Source: Davidsoniella eucalypti
Lineage: Eukaryota; Ascomycota; Sordariomycetes; Microascales; Ceratocystidaceae
Assembly (NCBI GenBank): GCA_004009845.1
Contig: RMBW01000088.1
Location: 62,001-126,000, forward strand
Direction: 5' to 3'
DNA length: 64,000 bases
Made by a program: the position numbers and the translations under genes. Of the stretch, positions 22,537 to 32,557 are shown in pieces. Positions within the stretch are counted from its first letter, which is position 1. Each line of letters opens with the position of its first letter. The notes under the pieces were generated by a model. The model worked only from the letters and a program-made list of their open reading frames with translations. It was not told the origin of the DNA and did not search any database.

Positions 22537-24928
22537 ATGGGTAAGTACTGAGAATGTCTCAATTTCTGCCGTGGAAGGGACACCTCCTTCCACCTTTGCA
22601 GAACACATCCTTCCCCTACCATCTCGCGTCGTCTCGCCATAGAAAACAAAGCAATGTAAAGCAATACAGGCGACACGCCGGTAGTCCTCGCGTGGATGCG
22701 GAAGGCGCTTCGCTATGAGCACACGAAGAAATTGCAAAACCATACATTGTAAACAAAAACATTGTGGGCTCCTTCCGTGATTGTTTGCGTAGAGAGACAT
22801 GTGTTTTGTTCAGAAGGCTCGCGCCTTGTTTTCTTGTTTTGATCTGGTCAGATTGCTTTTCCTTTATCATTAGCATCGTGGCCATTTGATTTTCCCCTCG
22901 AATTTCTGTACAAGACGCCGACTTTGCCTGTATCTCCGCCTCCCACTTCTCAGAAATCATACCTATCGATATCGCATTGATTATGGATTCGATTGAGATC
23001 GCCACGGTTGCTCTTGAGCCTGACTCTGCCCATGACAACTGTCCGAACGACATTGATATCCCGGGCTCTGGCTCTGTCGACGGACACTCCCAGAAACACA
23101 CCGACATGTCACGCAATGGCAGAAATGTCATTTCGATGAAGGAAGAAGGGGTGCTGTCCCAGGACGTGCTACGGGCCCAGAGCGAGGATAATGACCTCAA
23201 TGAGGCCACCCCACAATCGTCCGTCAAATCAAGCAAAGGGTCCGATCAAGATATCAATTCAACTCGTGTTCCCAGTGGTTCTGCATCAGTCACCGGCAAA
23301 TCTCTCCGTGAGACTTCAACCTTTGGCGTTCCCGTATGGTCTCCCACAGCACAGGGACTGCGTGTCCCCAGTGCAGCATACTCGGAGTTGATGACGGAAG
23401 CTGATAAACAGTCTATCATTGTCCACAAAAGTCTGCCATAACCGCATATATTACATTGCTTTGTTTACTAGCCTCAACGCACTAATGTCCACAATATATG
23501 ATGTAGACAATCCAAGCTAACATTTTCTTTTCTTCTATTAGCTTCTCCATCCCCCGTCGCGGTTGCTTCCGCTCCCACTTCTTTGGATTCTCAGAATGTC
23601 GTCCGCCGCAAGCTGACCGGTTACGTCGGGTTTGCCAACCTCCCTAACCAATGGCACCGCAAGAGTGTCCGTAAGGGTTTCAACTTCAATGTTATGGTTG
23701 TTGGTAAGTCACCGATACAGACAAACATGCAACTATAAAAATATATCTTGCTAACTCGAACTTAGGCGAGTCTGGCCTGGGCAAGTCCACACTGGTTAAC
23801 ACCCTATTCAACACCTCTCTCTACCCCCCCAAGGAGGCTAAGGGTCCTAGCATGGATATCATCCCTAAGACTGTTACCATCCAGTCTATCAGTGCCGATA
23901 TTGAGGAGGCTGGTGTCCGTCTTCGCCTAACCGTTGTTGACACACCCGGCTTTGGCGACTTCGTTAACAACGATGAGTCGTGGCGTCCGATTGTTGAGAA
24001 CATTGAGCAGCGCTTCGATGCCTACCTCGATGCTGAGAACAAGGTTAATCGTATGAACATCGTCGACAACCGCATCCACGCTTGCGTTTTCTTCATCCAC
24101 CCCACTGGCCACTCCCTCAAGCCTCTGGATATTGAAGTTATGCGCCGCCTGCACACCAAGGTCAACCTGATCCCCGTTATCGCCAAGGCTGATACCTTGA
24201 CTGACGAGGAGATTCTTGCCTTCAAGTCTCGCGTAAGTCTTGAAATATTGAACTACTCTATCTATGGTACCAAACTAACCGCTTTCATATAGATTCTGGC
24301 CGACATTAAGTACCACGGTATCCAGATCTTCGAAGGCCCTCGTTACGAGCTTGATGACGAAGAGACTATTGCTGAGAACAACGAGATCATGTCCAAGGTT
24401 CCATTTGCCGTTGTTGGTGCTACCAATGAGATAACCGTTGCTGATGGTCGCAAGGTCCGTGGTCGTCGCTACCCTTGGGGCGTCATCGAGGTTGATAACG
24501 AGGAGCACTGCGACTTTGTGAAGCTTCGCCAGATGCTGATTCGCACTCACATGGAGGAGCTCAAGGAGCACACTAACAACCTCCTGTACGAAAACTACCG
24601 TACCGATAAGCTACTGGCTATGGGTGTATCTCAAGATCCTAGTGTCTTCAAGGAGGTTAACCCCGCTGTTAAGCAAGAGGAGGAGCGTGCTCTACACGAG
24701 CAGAAGTTGGCCAAGATGGAGGCTGAAATGAAGATGGTATTCCAGCAAAAGGTTTCAGAGAAAGAGAGCAAGCTCAAGCAGTCCGAAGAAGAGCTTTACG
24801 CTCGTCATCGTGAGATGAAGGAGCAGCTAGAGCGCCAGAGAATGGAGTTAGAGGAGAAGAAGTCCCGTCTCGAAAGCGGACGGCCACTAGAGAAGGAAGG
24901 CAAGCGGAAGGGTTTCTCTCTCCGTTAA
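22537..24928 (+). CDS. CDC3: Septin, Cdc3/AspB group (4 coding exons)
   Basis: Exons 22537-22540 (ATG plus one base), 23542-23703, 23766-24232 and 24293-24928; 1269 nt, 422 aa. The joined N terminus reads MASPSPVAVASAPTS, then QNVVRRKLTGYVGFANLPNQ, as in AspB/Cdc3 septins. The polybasic KSVRKGF precedes the P-loop GESGLGKS at 56-63. Further motifs are DTPGFGD (switch II, G3), AKADTLT (G4) and the septin-unique element around RRYPWGVIEVDNEEHCDF. Residues ~350-410 form a Glu/Lys-rich coiled coil. Septins polymerise into filaments and rings that organise septation, branching and polarised growth. The start is forced by the GTAAGT donor right after ATGG. Oddly, the first intron is about 1.0 kb and contains a 152-codon open frame (see separate entry). 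Confidence 0.93.
22983..23441 (+). CDS. Unrecognised ORF nested in septin intron 1
   Basis: A 152-codon frame (start MDSIEIATVALEPDS, end SIIVHKSLP) lies wholly inside the first septin intron on the same strand. The frame is Ser/Asp/Val-rich with no domain I recognise, and looks disordered except for a final stretch STFGVPVWSPTAQGLRVPS. Codon third positions are moderately C/G-rich, like neighbouring genes. It could be an alternative septin first exon, an independent nested gene, a long upstream ORF in a retained intron, or chance. Possible donors near its end (GTGCAG at 23371, GTCTGC at 23431) are in the correct phase to join septin exon 2 but poorly match the donor consensus seen elsewhere here. 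Confidence 0.3.
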   Translation: MDSIEIATVALEPDSAHDNCPNDIDIPGSGSVDGHSQKHTDMSRNGRNVISMKEEGVLSQDVLRAQSEDNDLNEATPQSSVKSSKGSDQDINSTRVPSGSASVTGKSLRETSTFGVPVWSPTAQGLRVPSAAYSELMTEADKQSIIVHKSLP

Positions 24929-26401
24929 GCTTTTTACCTTTTTTTAGTGAGTCTTCTAAGCGATACGATATCCTCCAAACATTACTCTACCCTCCTCCTT
25001 GGCAGCCCTCTTACCACGACCAAATGTCTTGCAGTACCGTCATGTCCGATACAATACCAGCCCGCCGCGTTTTTCTTTGTTCTTTTCTATTCCCTGCCGC
25101 TCTTTACCACTCTTTCAATTCCATTGCTGTTTTTCTTATTTTCATGTTTATCTTGTCCTCTAAACACATTTCCTTCATTTTTTTAATTATTGATTCCCTT
25201 TTTCTTACTACTTTCTGACATAATTGCACTATTGTTGCTATCGTTACTAAACGAAATGCATCGAGAATACCTACCATGACCTAGAGAAGGCTTTAAATGG
25301 GAGGGGGAGCTGGGTCTTATGTACATGGCGGTACTATGTCTCTAGTCGTTGATAATTAGCTGGACACTTGTTTTCCCACCATGCATATAGGACGGGCTGA
25401 ACATGATCTAGATTATTGGAAATGAGGGGTTGGCATGTTTCAGAAGCTTAAAAATGGGGTGAACGTATTCAATTGTTTTACATCGTCTAATACGCTAGCT
25501 TGAAATTAGTAGAAGGGATGAAGTCCTTATGGAAGATACAGAAGTGGCCTCTTTTATTTTTTATTTTTTTCTGATATTCCCTTTTTTATCTAATTGTTGC
25601 TCTACAGTTTGACTTGGGGTAGTATTGACTACTAAAGCTAAGGAAGGTTTGGCGCTAGGTGCATTCAAGTTTTTTCCCTCCCTTTTTTGCTGTTGTTTTG
25701 TTTTCTTTAGTTATGTGTACCTTTTGTCATCGTCTTTTATCAATTTATACCATGACCAAACCTATGCCGATATCATAACCTTTCAACACTTGTGAGGTGA
25801 TCGTATTTCGTTAGACAAAATGTCTTTGTGATACATAGATTCTATTATGTTATGTATGTATGACTACTTAAAGCAACTGATACATTCCGTTTCAAGATTT
25901 TGATAGAGTTTTGCTGGGATATGTTCATGTTTGAAAAACCGAAAAAACTATTTATTGTTAATTGTACATGAAGGTTAGATGTCTTATTGACATCTATATT
26001 TGATACACGCTGCTCTTATTGCTAAGGCAGTTAATTTTTAATTTTTTTGATCCCATTGAGACAAGATTTGTCTACTAGCCATACATATGTAGTACACACA
26101 ATAAATTTACACAACGCTTTCTCCTAACAGCTACTTCTCCCACAAGGTTGACAAGCACTGGCTCGTTCTATATTTCTAGCTATGATCATCACACACATTG
26201 TGACAACCTGACTAAGAAAGACACCTTACTTTAGCTGTCTCATCTCCCATCACCCCAGCCATCATAACGAAAAAGAAGGATAAAAAAAAGGAAAGGAAGG
26301 AATGCAAAAGTAAGAATACAAAGAACCTACTTGCTATCACATCAAAAGCAAGTAGTTCATGATAAATAAATAAAAGATTGGCTCATATGATGATTTTTTT
26401 T
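24929..26401. other. Convergent intergenic region, T-rich
   Basis: Between the convergent septin and uS4m genes. T-rich 3' untranslated sequence follows the septin stop. The remainder has no gene-like ORF or repeat that I recognise. Confidence 0.5.
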
Positions 26402-28158
26402 TTAACTTCTACGCAAGTACCAGTTGAAAGCTAACTGACTGAACTCGTAAGGGAAGGGTGTAGGAACTTCGGAAAGACCCCGACGGGCTACAGGATGACG
26501 TAGGTAGATGGCAGCGCAAATGTTCTGGTTAACTTCGAGATAACGAGGAATGAAGGTGAAGGGAGCCAGATGCTTGCGGGGTTGCCACGGGGTAGCATAT
26601 GGCTTGCTGTGATCGATGGGATTCTTCTCAGCATCTTCCATGAGACGTGAAAGAGTCTTTTGTTCGTCTAGGGTAAGGTTGTTATTGCGAGATAACTGGA
26701 CAGCGCGTTCCTGGAGCTTATGGCTTAGACGTTCGAAGGGGTTGTATTTGGGGGTGAAGTAGGTGTGAGGGGCGACGGCCTGGCCACTTTCATCCTTGGG
26801 GTTGGGAGAGTCGACTTTGATGATTTCCATGTCGCGGATCTTGAAGCGGCCGATGAGGCCGGATAGCTTCTTGACCATCGCGTCTTCTTCGGCGGAGTCC
26901 TTGGTGCGGTTGATGGCACGGCGGGCTTGCTTCATGAATTCACGGAGTTCTTGCTTGTCCTTGACGTTTAAGCTAGGATCTTTAGACTGGATAAGCTTGG
27001 CAGATGTAAGTAGGCGGCGGAGAATATACCACTCCTTTTTGTCGGAGATGGTCTGCTTCTGGGAATTGATGGCGGCCTCGAGAGAGGTGGCGTCGGCAGT
27101 GGAGTTCTTCTCGGCGGCGGCTTCGGGCTCTGCTGACTCTTGGGCTTCCTCTCCTTCTTCGCCTTCTTCACCCTCTTCCTTGGGCGCAGGCTTGGACTTG
27201 GCGTACAGAGCAGCCTCGATCTTGCTCTTGGGTTTGCCGGTGGCGTACATGACCTTGTCGGGATCAACTTGGAACATGTCACCCGGGTTTAAGAGATAAG
27301 CGCCATAGCGCATCTAGTACATGTTAGTAAAACGTACACAAACTGACGAATGCTTACAATGTGGTGGTATAGCTTGCCTTTTTGCCGTTGACCTTGACGC
27401 CACCGTGGATGCAGAACTGGCGAGCCTGACGGGGACTGCTAGCGAACATGGCACGGAACATGGCAATGTCCAATCTCCGCTCCATGGGTGCGAAAGTCAT
27501 GTGCATGTAGGGAGTCATCTTCTTGATCGACTGGGCTAGCAGAGCACCCGGACGATCACGAGTCAAACGTGACCGTAAAAAGGCGCTGGGCCACATAAGT
27601 CTGTTGTTACGAGCCATCTCGGTCTCCTGATCTTCCTTTGCTAACCGGATCTGCTCAATCTTGGAGAAGTTCAAGGCCGTGGCGGTTGGGCGCGCATTCG
27701 GGTCGTTGGGATCGATTTCTCGACCGGAACCACGACCAGCTGCCTGTTCGGAACCATCGTGGGCGGCGAGATACTCTGGTGGCATCTCAATGGCACTCCG
27801 AAGACGACGGCTGAATAGGCGAGTCCACCGCTTTTCACCAATGTGTTCACCATGGTAGGCTCTTAGGGCCTGCTTGGCTTGCCATTTTTGCTGGAAAAAA
27901 GTCTTGTTCGCACGGGGGATGGTGGCCGAGTATTTCGAAAGGTTGTATAGGTTGAACTTGTTCCATGACTGGCGAAGCTTATGTTTCTATAAGGGGAGAC
28001 TAGGTTAGTATACAACAAAGAAAGAAGAAATGGGCAGTATATGCTTTGCCATTGTATATCTAGAGCACAACGACTAGATATACGGCCGTCTATAGAGGAG
28101 GGAAAACAGCAAGCCGTACCTGGTTCGCGATCAGATAGCGTTTGACGGCCGCTCTCAT
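26402..28158 (-). CDS. NAM9: Mitochondrial small-subunit ribosomal protein uS4m (Nam9), 3 exons with a GC-AG intron
   Basis: Exons on the minus strand: 28158-28120 (13 codons), 27986-27378 and 27313-26402; 1560 nt, 519 aa. The S4 RNA-binding domain begins near residue 181 (MERRLDIAMFRAMF), continues through SSPRQARQFCIHGGVKVNGKK and crosses the second intron into MRYGAYLLNPGDMFQVDP, as in Nam9. The GT donor near 27357 would leave the join out of frame. The frame closes only if the intron starts GCAAGC right after the AAG codon at 27378, a GC-AG intron. A fungus-specific Glu-rich insert follows (about residues 240-275). The C terminus ends YEFSQLAFNWYLRRS, typical of fungal uS4m. The protein is a structural part of the mitoribosome small subunit. 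Confidence 0.9.
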
Positions 28159-29009
28159 ATTGTCAGATTGGCCCGCAAACCGGCGGCACCTCAGGGACTA
28201 TAGAAGCCAATTGACTAGAGAAAGGGGAGGAGATATCGGACCGGAGACTCGCGGGCACTGAGAAGGGATTATCCGAGGCAGCCTCGTAGTCAATGATGGT
28301 CAGATCCGTTGGTTTCGTGGAGTTTGGATGAGCTAATAGTCACGGCTGACTGAGCCAAACCCTAACTTCTAGTCCTTGCTGTACAAAATATTTTTCACTT
28401 TCTGTGAGCTACGAAGAGTATAGTGGGCTTGACTTTGGCTGTGATTACACCTGTGAGCAAGTGTCGGTCACTAGCTGGCGCCGGTGGTCCTTTCACGGAA
28501 GGCGGTAAGGGCGCAATGGGACCAAAAAAATTTGGCATTTTTTTTTCTGAAGCGGCAGAATATTTGGGAAGTCGCGCTAACAGAGCTACTAACATTTTTC
28601 CTTACCAGATCTAGAAATTTGGCTCCAGATTTCGAGATCCATCAATTTTTTTTTCTTTTGGCTACGATTTGCTCTTCTTGATTCTTTGCCATCAACAACT
28701 CTCAGATTACCTTGACTCTCATCCTTCTTTTTTTATCATCATCTAGCTAGAGGTCTTTTTCGCCGTCTTAAAATTCACATAGTAAGTTCACCTTTATCCA
28801 TCCTTGCTGCTGACTCTTACCCCGCCACCTTTTGTCGCAACGACCAGGAAAAAAGAAAAAAGTACTGCCAGGGTCAGAAAAAAGTTCTCTATCTTGCTCG
28901 CCCATCGGTTACAAAATCCAGATACAGGAATATCACTTCTCATCTCTGATCCCTCGCAAAGTCATCCCTCTTAAATTCTAACTATCTCAGCTATTAGACA
29001 ACCATCGCC
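28159..29009. promoter_or_regulatory. Divergent promoter region, uS4m / La protein
   Basis: About 850 bases separate two divergent genes, both concerned with RNA biology. Pyrimidine-rich tracts occur near 28720-28760 on the + strand, just upstream of the inferred La leader intron. No TATA box stands out. Confidence 0.45.
28782..28997 (+). other. Probable 5' leader intron of the La gene
   Basis: A GTAAGT donor at 28782 and a TTCTAACTATCTCAGCTATTAG branch/acceptor ending at 28997 lie just upstream of the La start codon at 29010. Both match splice signals used elsewhere in the window. No coding frame is affected; RNA data would be needed to confirm use. Confidence 0.5.
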
Positions 29010-30379
29010 ATGTCTGAAGAGGATAAGACCGTCGTACCCGCCGTTGAGGTTGTGGAACAGCCCGCCGAGGCTACCCCTACTGAGGTTGCTGCCACCGAAA
29101 CTGCTGCCACTGAAACTGTTAGCACCGAGGCCGTTGAGTCTACTGAGACTTCCGCCACCGAGAAGCCTACTATCCTGAAGACTACTGCCTTAGTTAGCGA
29201 GGACCACAGCAAGAACAACAAGTTCGACCCCAGTGTCCTGCCCGAGACCGACAACGCCGAGGAGATCCGCGCCCAGGTTAGTTTCAATCCGATCTCCGTC
29301 TAGATGTTTCCGTATTTCATAAGAAGTATACGTATCTGACAAGAATCCCCCCCCTTCTCTCAAATAGGTCGAATACTATTTCAGTAACTTCAACCTTCCC
29401 CGCGACAAGTTCCTATGGGAGACCACTGGCGGTCCCGAGAACAAGCCTGTCGCCCTGAAGACTCTGCACACCTTCAAGCGCATGCGTCGCTTCCAGCCAT
29501 ACACCGCCGTTGTCACTGCCATCAAGGACAGCGCTACCCTGACCATCGAGGGCGCCGAAGGCGAGGAGGTCATTCATCGCAAGGCAGCCTATGTTCCCAT
29601 CTCGGTTGAGCGCCGTGCTAAGATTGAGGCCTCGACCGTTTACGCCAAGGGATTCGGTGATGAGCACCCCGACTCACAGTTCGAGATCGAGAAGTTCTTC
29701 TCGCAGTTCGGCACCGTCAACGGTGTGACTCTGCGCCGTACCCCCGAGAAGCTCTTCAAGGGTTCCGTCTTTGTCGAGTTCAACACTGAGCAGATCGCCC
29801 AGTCCTTCCTGGAGAAGAAGCCCCAGTGGAAGGAGAACGACCTGAAGATCATGTCTAAGAAGGCTTACGTCGAGGAGAAGAACGAAATGATCCGCACCGG
29901 CCAGATGAAGCCCGGTAACTCTGCCAAGCCCTTCTTCGAGGGCCGTGGTGGCGAGAAGAATCACCGTGGTGGTAAGGGCGGCCGCGGTGGCCGTGGCGGT
30001 AACAAGAACTTCAAGGGTGACTCCAACGACTGGAAGTCTCGCCGCGAGCACGACCGCAAGGGCGGTTTCCGTGGCCGCGGTGGCCGTGGTGGTCGCGGCG
30101 GTCGTGGTGGTCGTGATAACCGTGATCGTGGCCAGAAGCCTGAGACCCGTGATAACGGCAAGGGCCCCAACACTAACGAGTAAGTGTACAATATCATCCC
30201 AAGTATATCACAGTAGAAACAGCAACATGTTGACTAACCTTGCCTTTTCACTTTCTAGTGTCACCAAGCCTAGCATCCAGGCCACCAACTCGAACGGTGA
30301 GCCTGTTAGCAACAAGCGCTCTCGCGACGATGATGCCAGCGGGGCTCCTCCTGCTAAGAAGGTCGAGGTTGCTGCTTAA
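29010..30379 (+). CDS. LHP1: La RNA-binding protein (Lhp1), 3 exons
   Basis: Exons 29010-29276, 29368-30179 and 30259-30379; 1200 nt, 399 aa. The N-terminal ~75 residues are a Thr/Glu/Ala-rich acidic tail. The La motif follows (EIRAQVEYYFSNFNLPRDKFL, with a long insert GGPENKPVALKTLHTFKRMRRF), then an RRM from about residue 190 (STVYAKGFGD; KGSVFVEF is RNP1-like). The C-terminal third is an RGG/GGRGG-rich region followed by SNKRSRDDD, a likely nuclear localisation signal. La binds 3'-terminal UUU-OH of new RNA polymerase III transcripts, protecting pre-tRNAs and other small RNAs. Both introns are phase-consistent with GTTAGT and GTAAGT donors. The extended RGG region is longer than in yeast Lhp1. 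Confidence 0.93.
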
Positions 30380-31155
30380 ATGCCCATAAGCAGTAAATCT
30401 TTTTGTTCTTTGTTTTCTCTTCTTTTTTGTTGCCTATGTTGTCTCTGCACATCCATATACCTCGCATCGTTTCTTTTTTTTCTCTTCTCAAACTTTGCTC
30501 ATATAAAAAACAACTCAACCTTCTTCTTATGCATTCTATCTCGGTTTGTGAGCTTCCAAGAAAAAAAAAACCAACACAAAACAAAAGCTGCTACTTATAC
30601 GAAGCAAAAGGGAGGATATGATGATGACAGGCGAGAGAACAAGGTTTATAGAATTCGTTTGTTGTGAAAGAAAAACAAACATTCAACCAGAAGAGAACGA
30701 GAAATCCACCAGAAGATGGAGAAAAAAAAAGTCGTCTATTTGGACGTAAGAAAGAAACTCTTCTGACTATTTCATCCTACACTCATTTTTTTTTCATGGG
30801 AAATTGGCGTTCTTGCAACTGGCTTTTTCGATTGGTTTTCTTTTCTGCCTTGTTTCATTTCACAATTTGTTCAAATGGCGGCGTATCTATTATCATCATC
30901 CTTGAATTTAAGGGGTTTACCTCAATCACTACAATGACATGACTTTTTTTGATTACAGTCTTATTTGTTTATTATTCCAGTGAATATATGCCACTTGTTC
31001 AAGTTGATATGAAAATTATGATTTGGTCCACTGTCCAAGGTTAGGGTTACCGTGAAACATAGGGTTATACAGTGCGAAAATAGGGGAAATCGATGGATGT
31101 TTTGAGGTGGCAAAATATGGGTTTTTTTTATCGAGTATATATGTGATTAGACATT

Positions 31156-31236
31156 ATACGACACTTTCATTGGATACCGAGTTGGCTGAACCCGCGATTT
31201 TTTTGTCTTCTTTGTGGGCTATTGTAGATATTGTAA
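31156..31236 (+). repeat. Dispersed repeat copy A
   Basis: Begins ATACGACACTTTCATTGGAT and runs into GTAGATATTGTAA. It matches 32472-32557 with a handful of substitutions, including the TTTTGTCTTCTTTGTGGGCT core. It is followed directly by the 11-bp tandem array, which the second copy lacks. Confidence 0.85.
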
Positions 31237-31281
31237 AGATATTGTAAAGATATTGTAAAGATATTGTAAAGATATTGTAAG
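31227..31281 (+). repeat. Tandem repeat, 11-bp unit x5
   Basis: Five units of GATATTGTAAA, four perfect and the last ending in G. Copy B of the surrounding repeat carries a single unit, so this array looks like a local expansion. Confidence 0.9.
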
Positions 31282-32471
31282 ACTTCAGACATCTTTGTTT
31301 TTGGTACGATTCAAGGCGCTAAGCTTTTAACTAAGAGTCCCTTGGTAATCAGACGATAAAATGCTACAATCCTTCCTTAATGAATCCTTTTTGAAACTTT
31401 TTTCTTGTCATGTATCGAGGGTTCAAATTGGCTAAAGCTGGGCCGTGTTTATCGTATCGGGAACGAATATACAAAGTATGTAGCTGTATGGGGAAAAATA
31501 CTCGGGTTCTAAGGCAGCCAACCATTTTGTAGGAGTTGATAATGCAGATATACATATACGTCAGATATGATATACAAATAAAGCGAGAGAGAAAAATAAC
31601 CTAGAGGAGAAAAACGCCGTGCCTTCCAGCGGAATAGCGGCAAGCGGCAAGACGTTGAACCGAATACCCACAAGTTTCACAGGATTAAGCATTGCATAGA
31701 GTATACAACATGATGAGATTGCTGGAGGCTGACGTATGTCGTCTTTTTTATTATTATAATTCTTTTTTTATGCCGGGGATAATCTTGGCAAGAACATCGA
31801 GTGTTCGGTAGTATATGAACGGAGTTAACCAATGGTTAGCCATCTAAATGGGTTATATTCTTGACATTCTGGCTAGAATTAGTACGTAATCTTCCCATGC
31901 CGTTAATCACGAACGGATAGATTCTCTGGATGTTCGCATATTTAATATGTCCCGAAAAAAAAGGCCCAATGACACGGTACGAAACATTGCGAACCGGACA
32001 ATAGACAAGTGCGGGTACATATCATTCCTTGGCTGTCGAAAGAAACCCGAATGTATACTTTGTATATATGTACATATATATAACAGATCGCGAGACTATC
32101 TTGGCATACTATTGTCTGACTCTGCGATCATCAAAGTGTATCTATAGTTGCATATGTAACACGAAGATATACGGCCTGAGTGCCCGAGACGTCACAAAGG
32201 AACGAAGCCAGGAGCTGACGATTTTTCTCAAAATCCACGGAGAGAGACAAAAGCCCGATGGCTCGCCATATTACAGACTCCATGTAGCAAGAATAGCCGT
32301 ACGTACATATAGATGTGATAAGCTACCTACCTGGCAAATGACGGGAAATAAGTTGATAGTGGCGGCGATAATTTGCATCCCAAGATAGATGTCGGAGGAC
32401 AAGGGCAAACAGAGGATCCGTCACTCCGCTTGGAGAGGGTCTCAAGTCTCCATGATATTAGGTATATCGCA

Positions 32472-32557
32472 ATACGACGCTTTCATTGGATACCGAGTTG
32501 GCCGAGCCCGCGGTTCTTTTGTCTTCTTTGTGGGCTGGGCTATGTAGATATTGTAAG
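32472..32557 (+). repeat. Dispersed repeat copy B
   Basis: Same orientation as copy A, 1.3 kb away: ATACGACGCTTTCATTGGAT, then a GGGCTGGGCTATGTAGATATTG end. It has one 11-bp unit instead of five and a small GGGCT duplication. Confidence 0.85.

Noticed and set aside
22616..23236. 206-codon minus-strand ORF within septin intron 1
   Set aside because: Composition is Ser/Arg-rich without motif and mirrors the better-looking sense-strand ORF.
27357..27362. GTAAGC as donor of the second uS4m intron
   Set aside because: Joining it to the only acceptor gives a frameshift and early stop; the GC donor at 27377 restores the S4 domain.
31026..31070. GGTTAGGGTTACC and TAGGGTTAT as telomere-like repeats
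   Set aside because: Only isolated units, no tandem TTAGGG array; the region is internal.
31418..31440. GGTTCAAATT string as a possible tRNA B box
   Set aside because: No A box or cloverleaf can be built around it.
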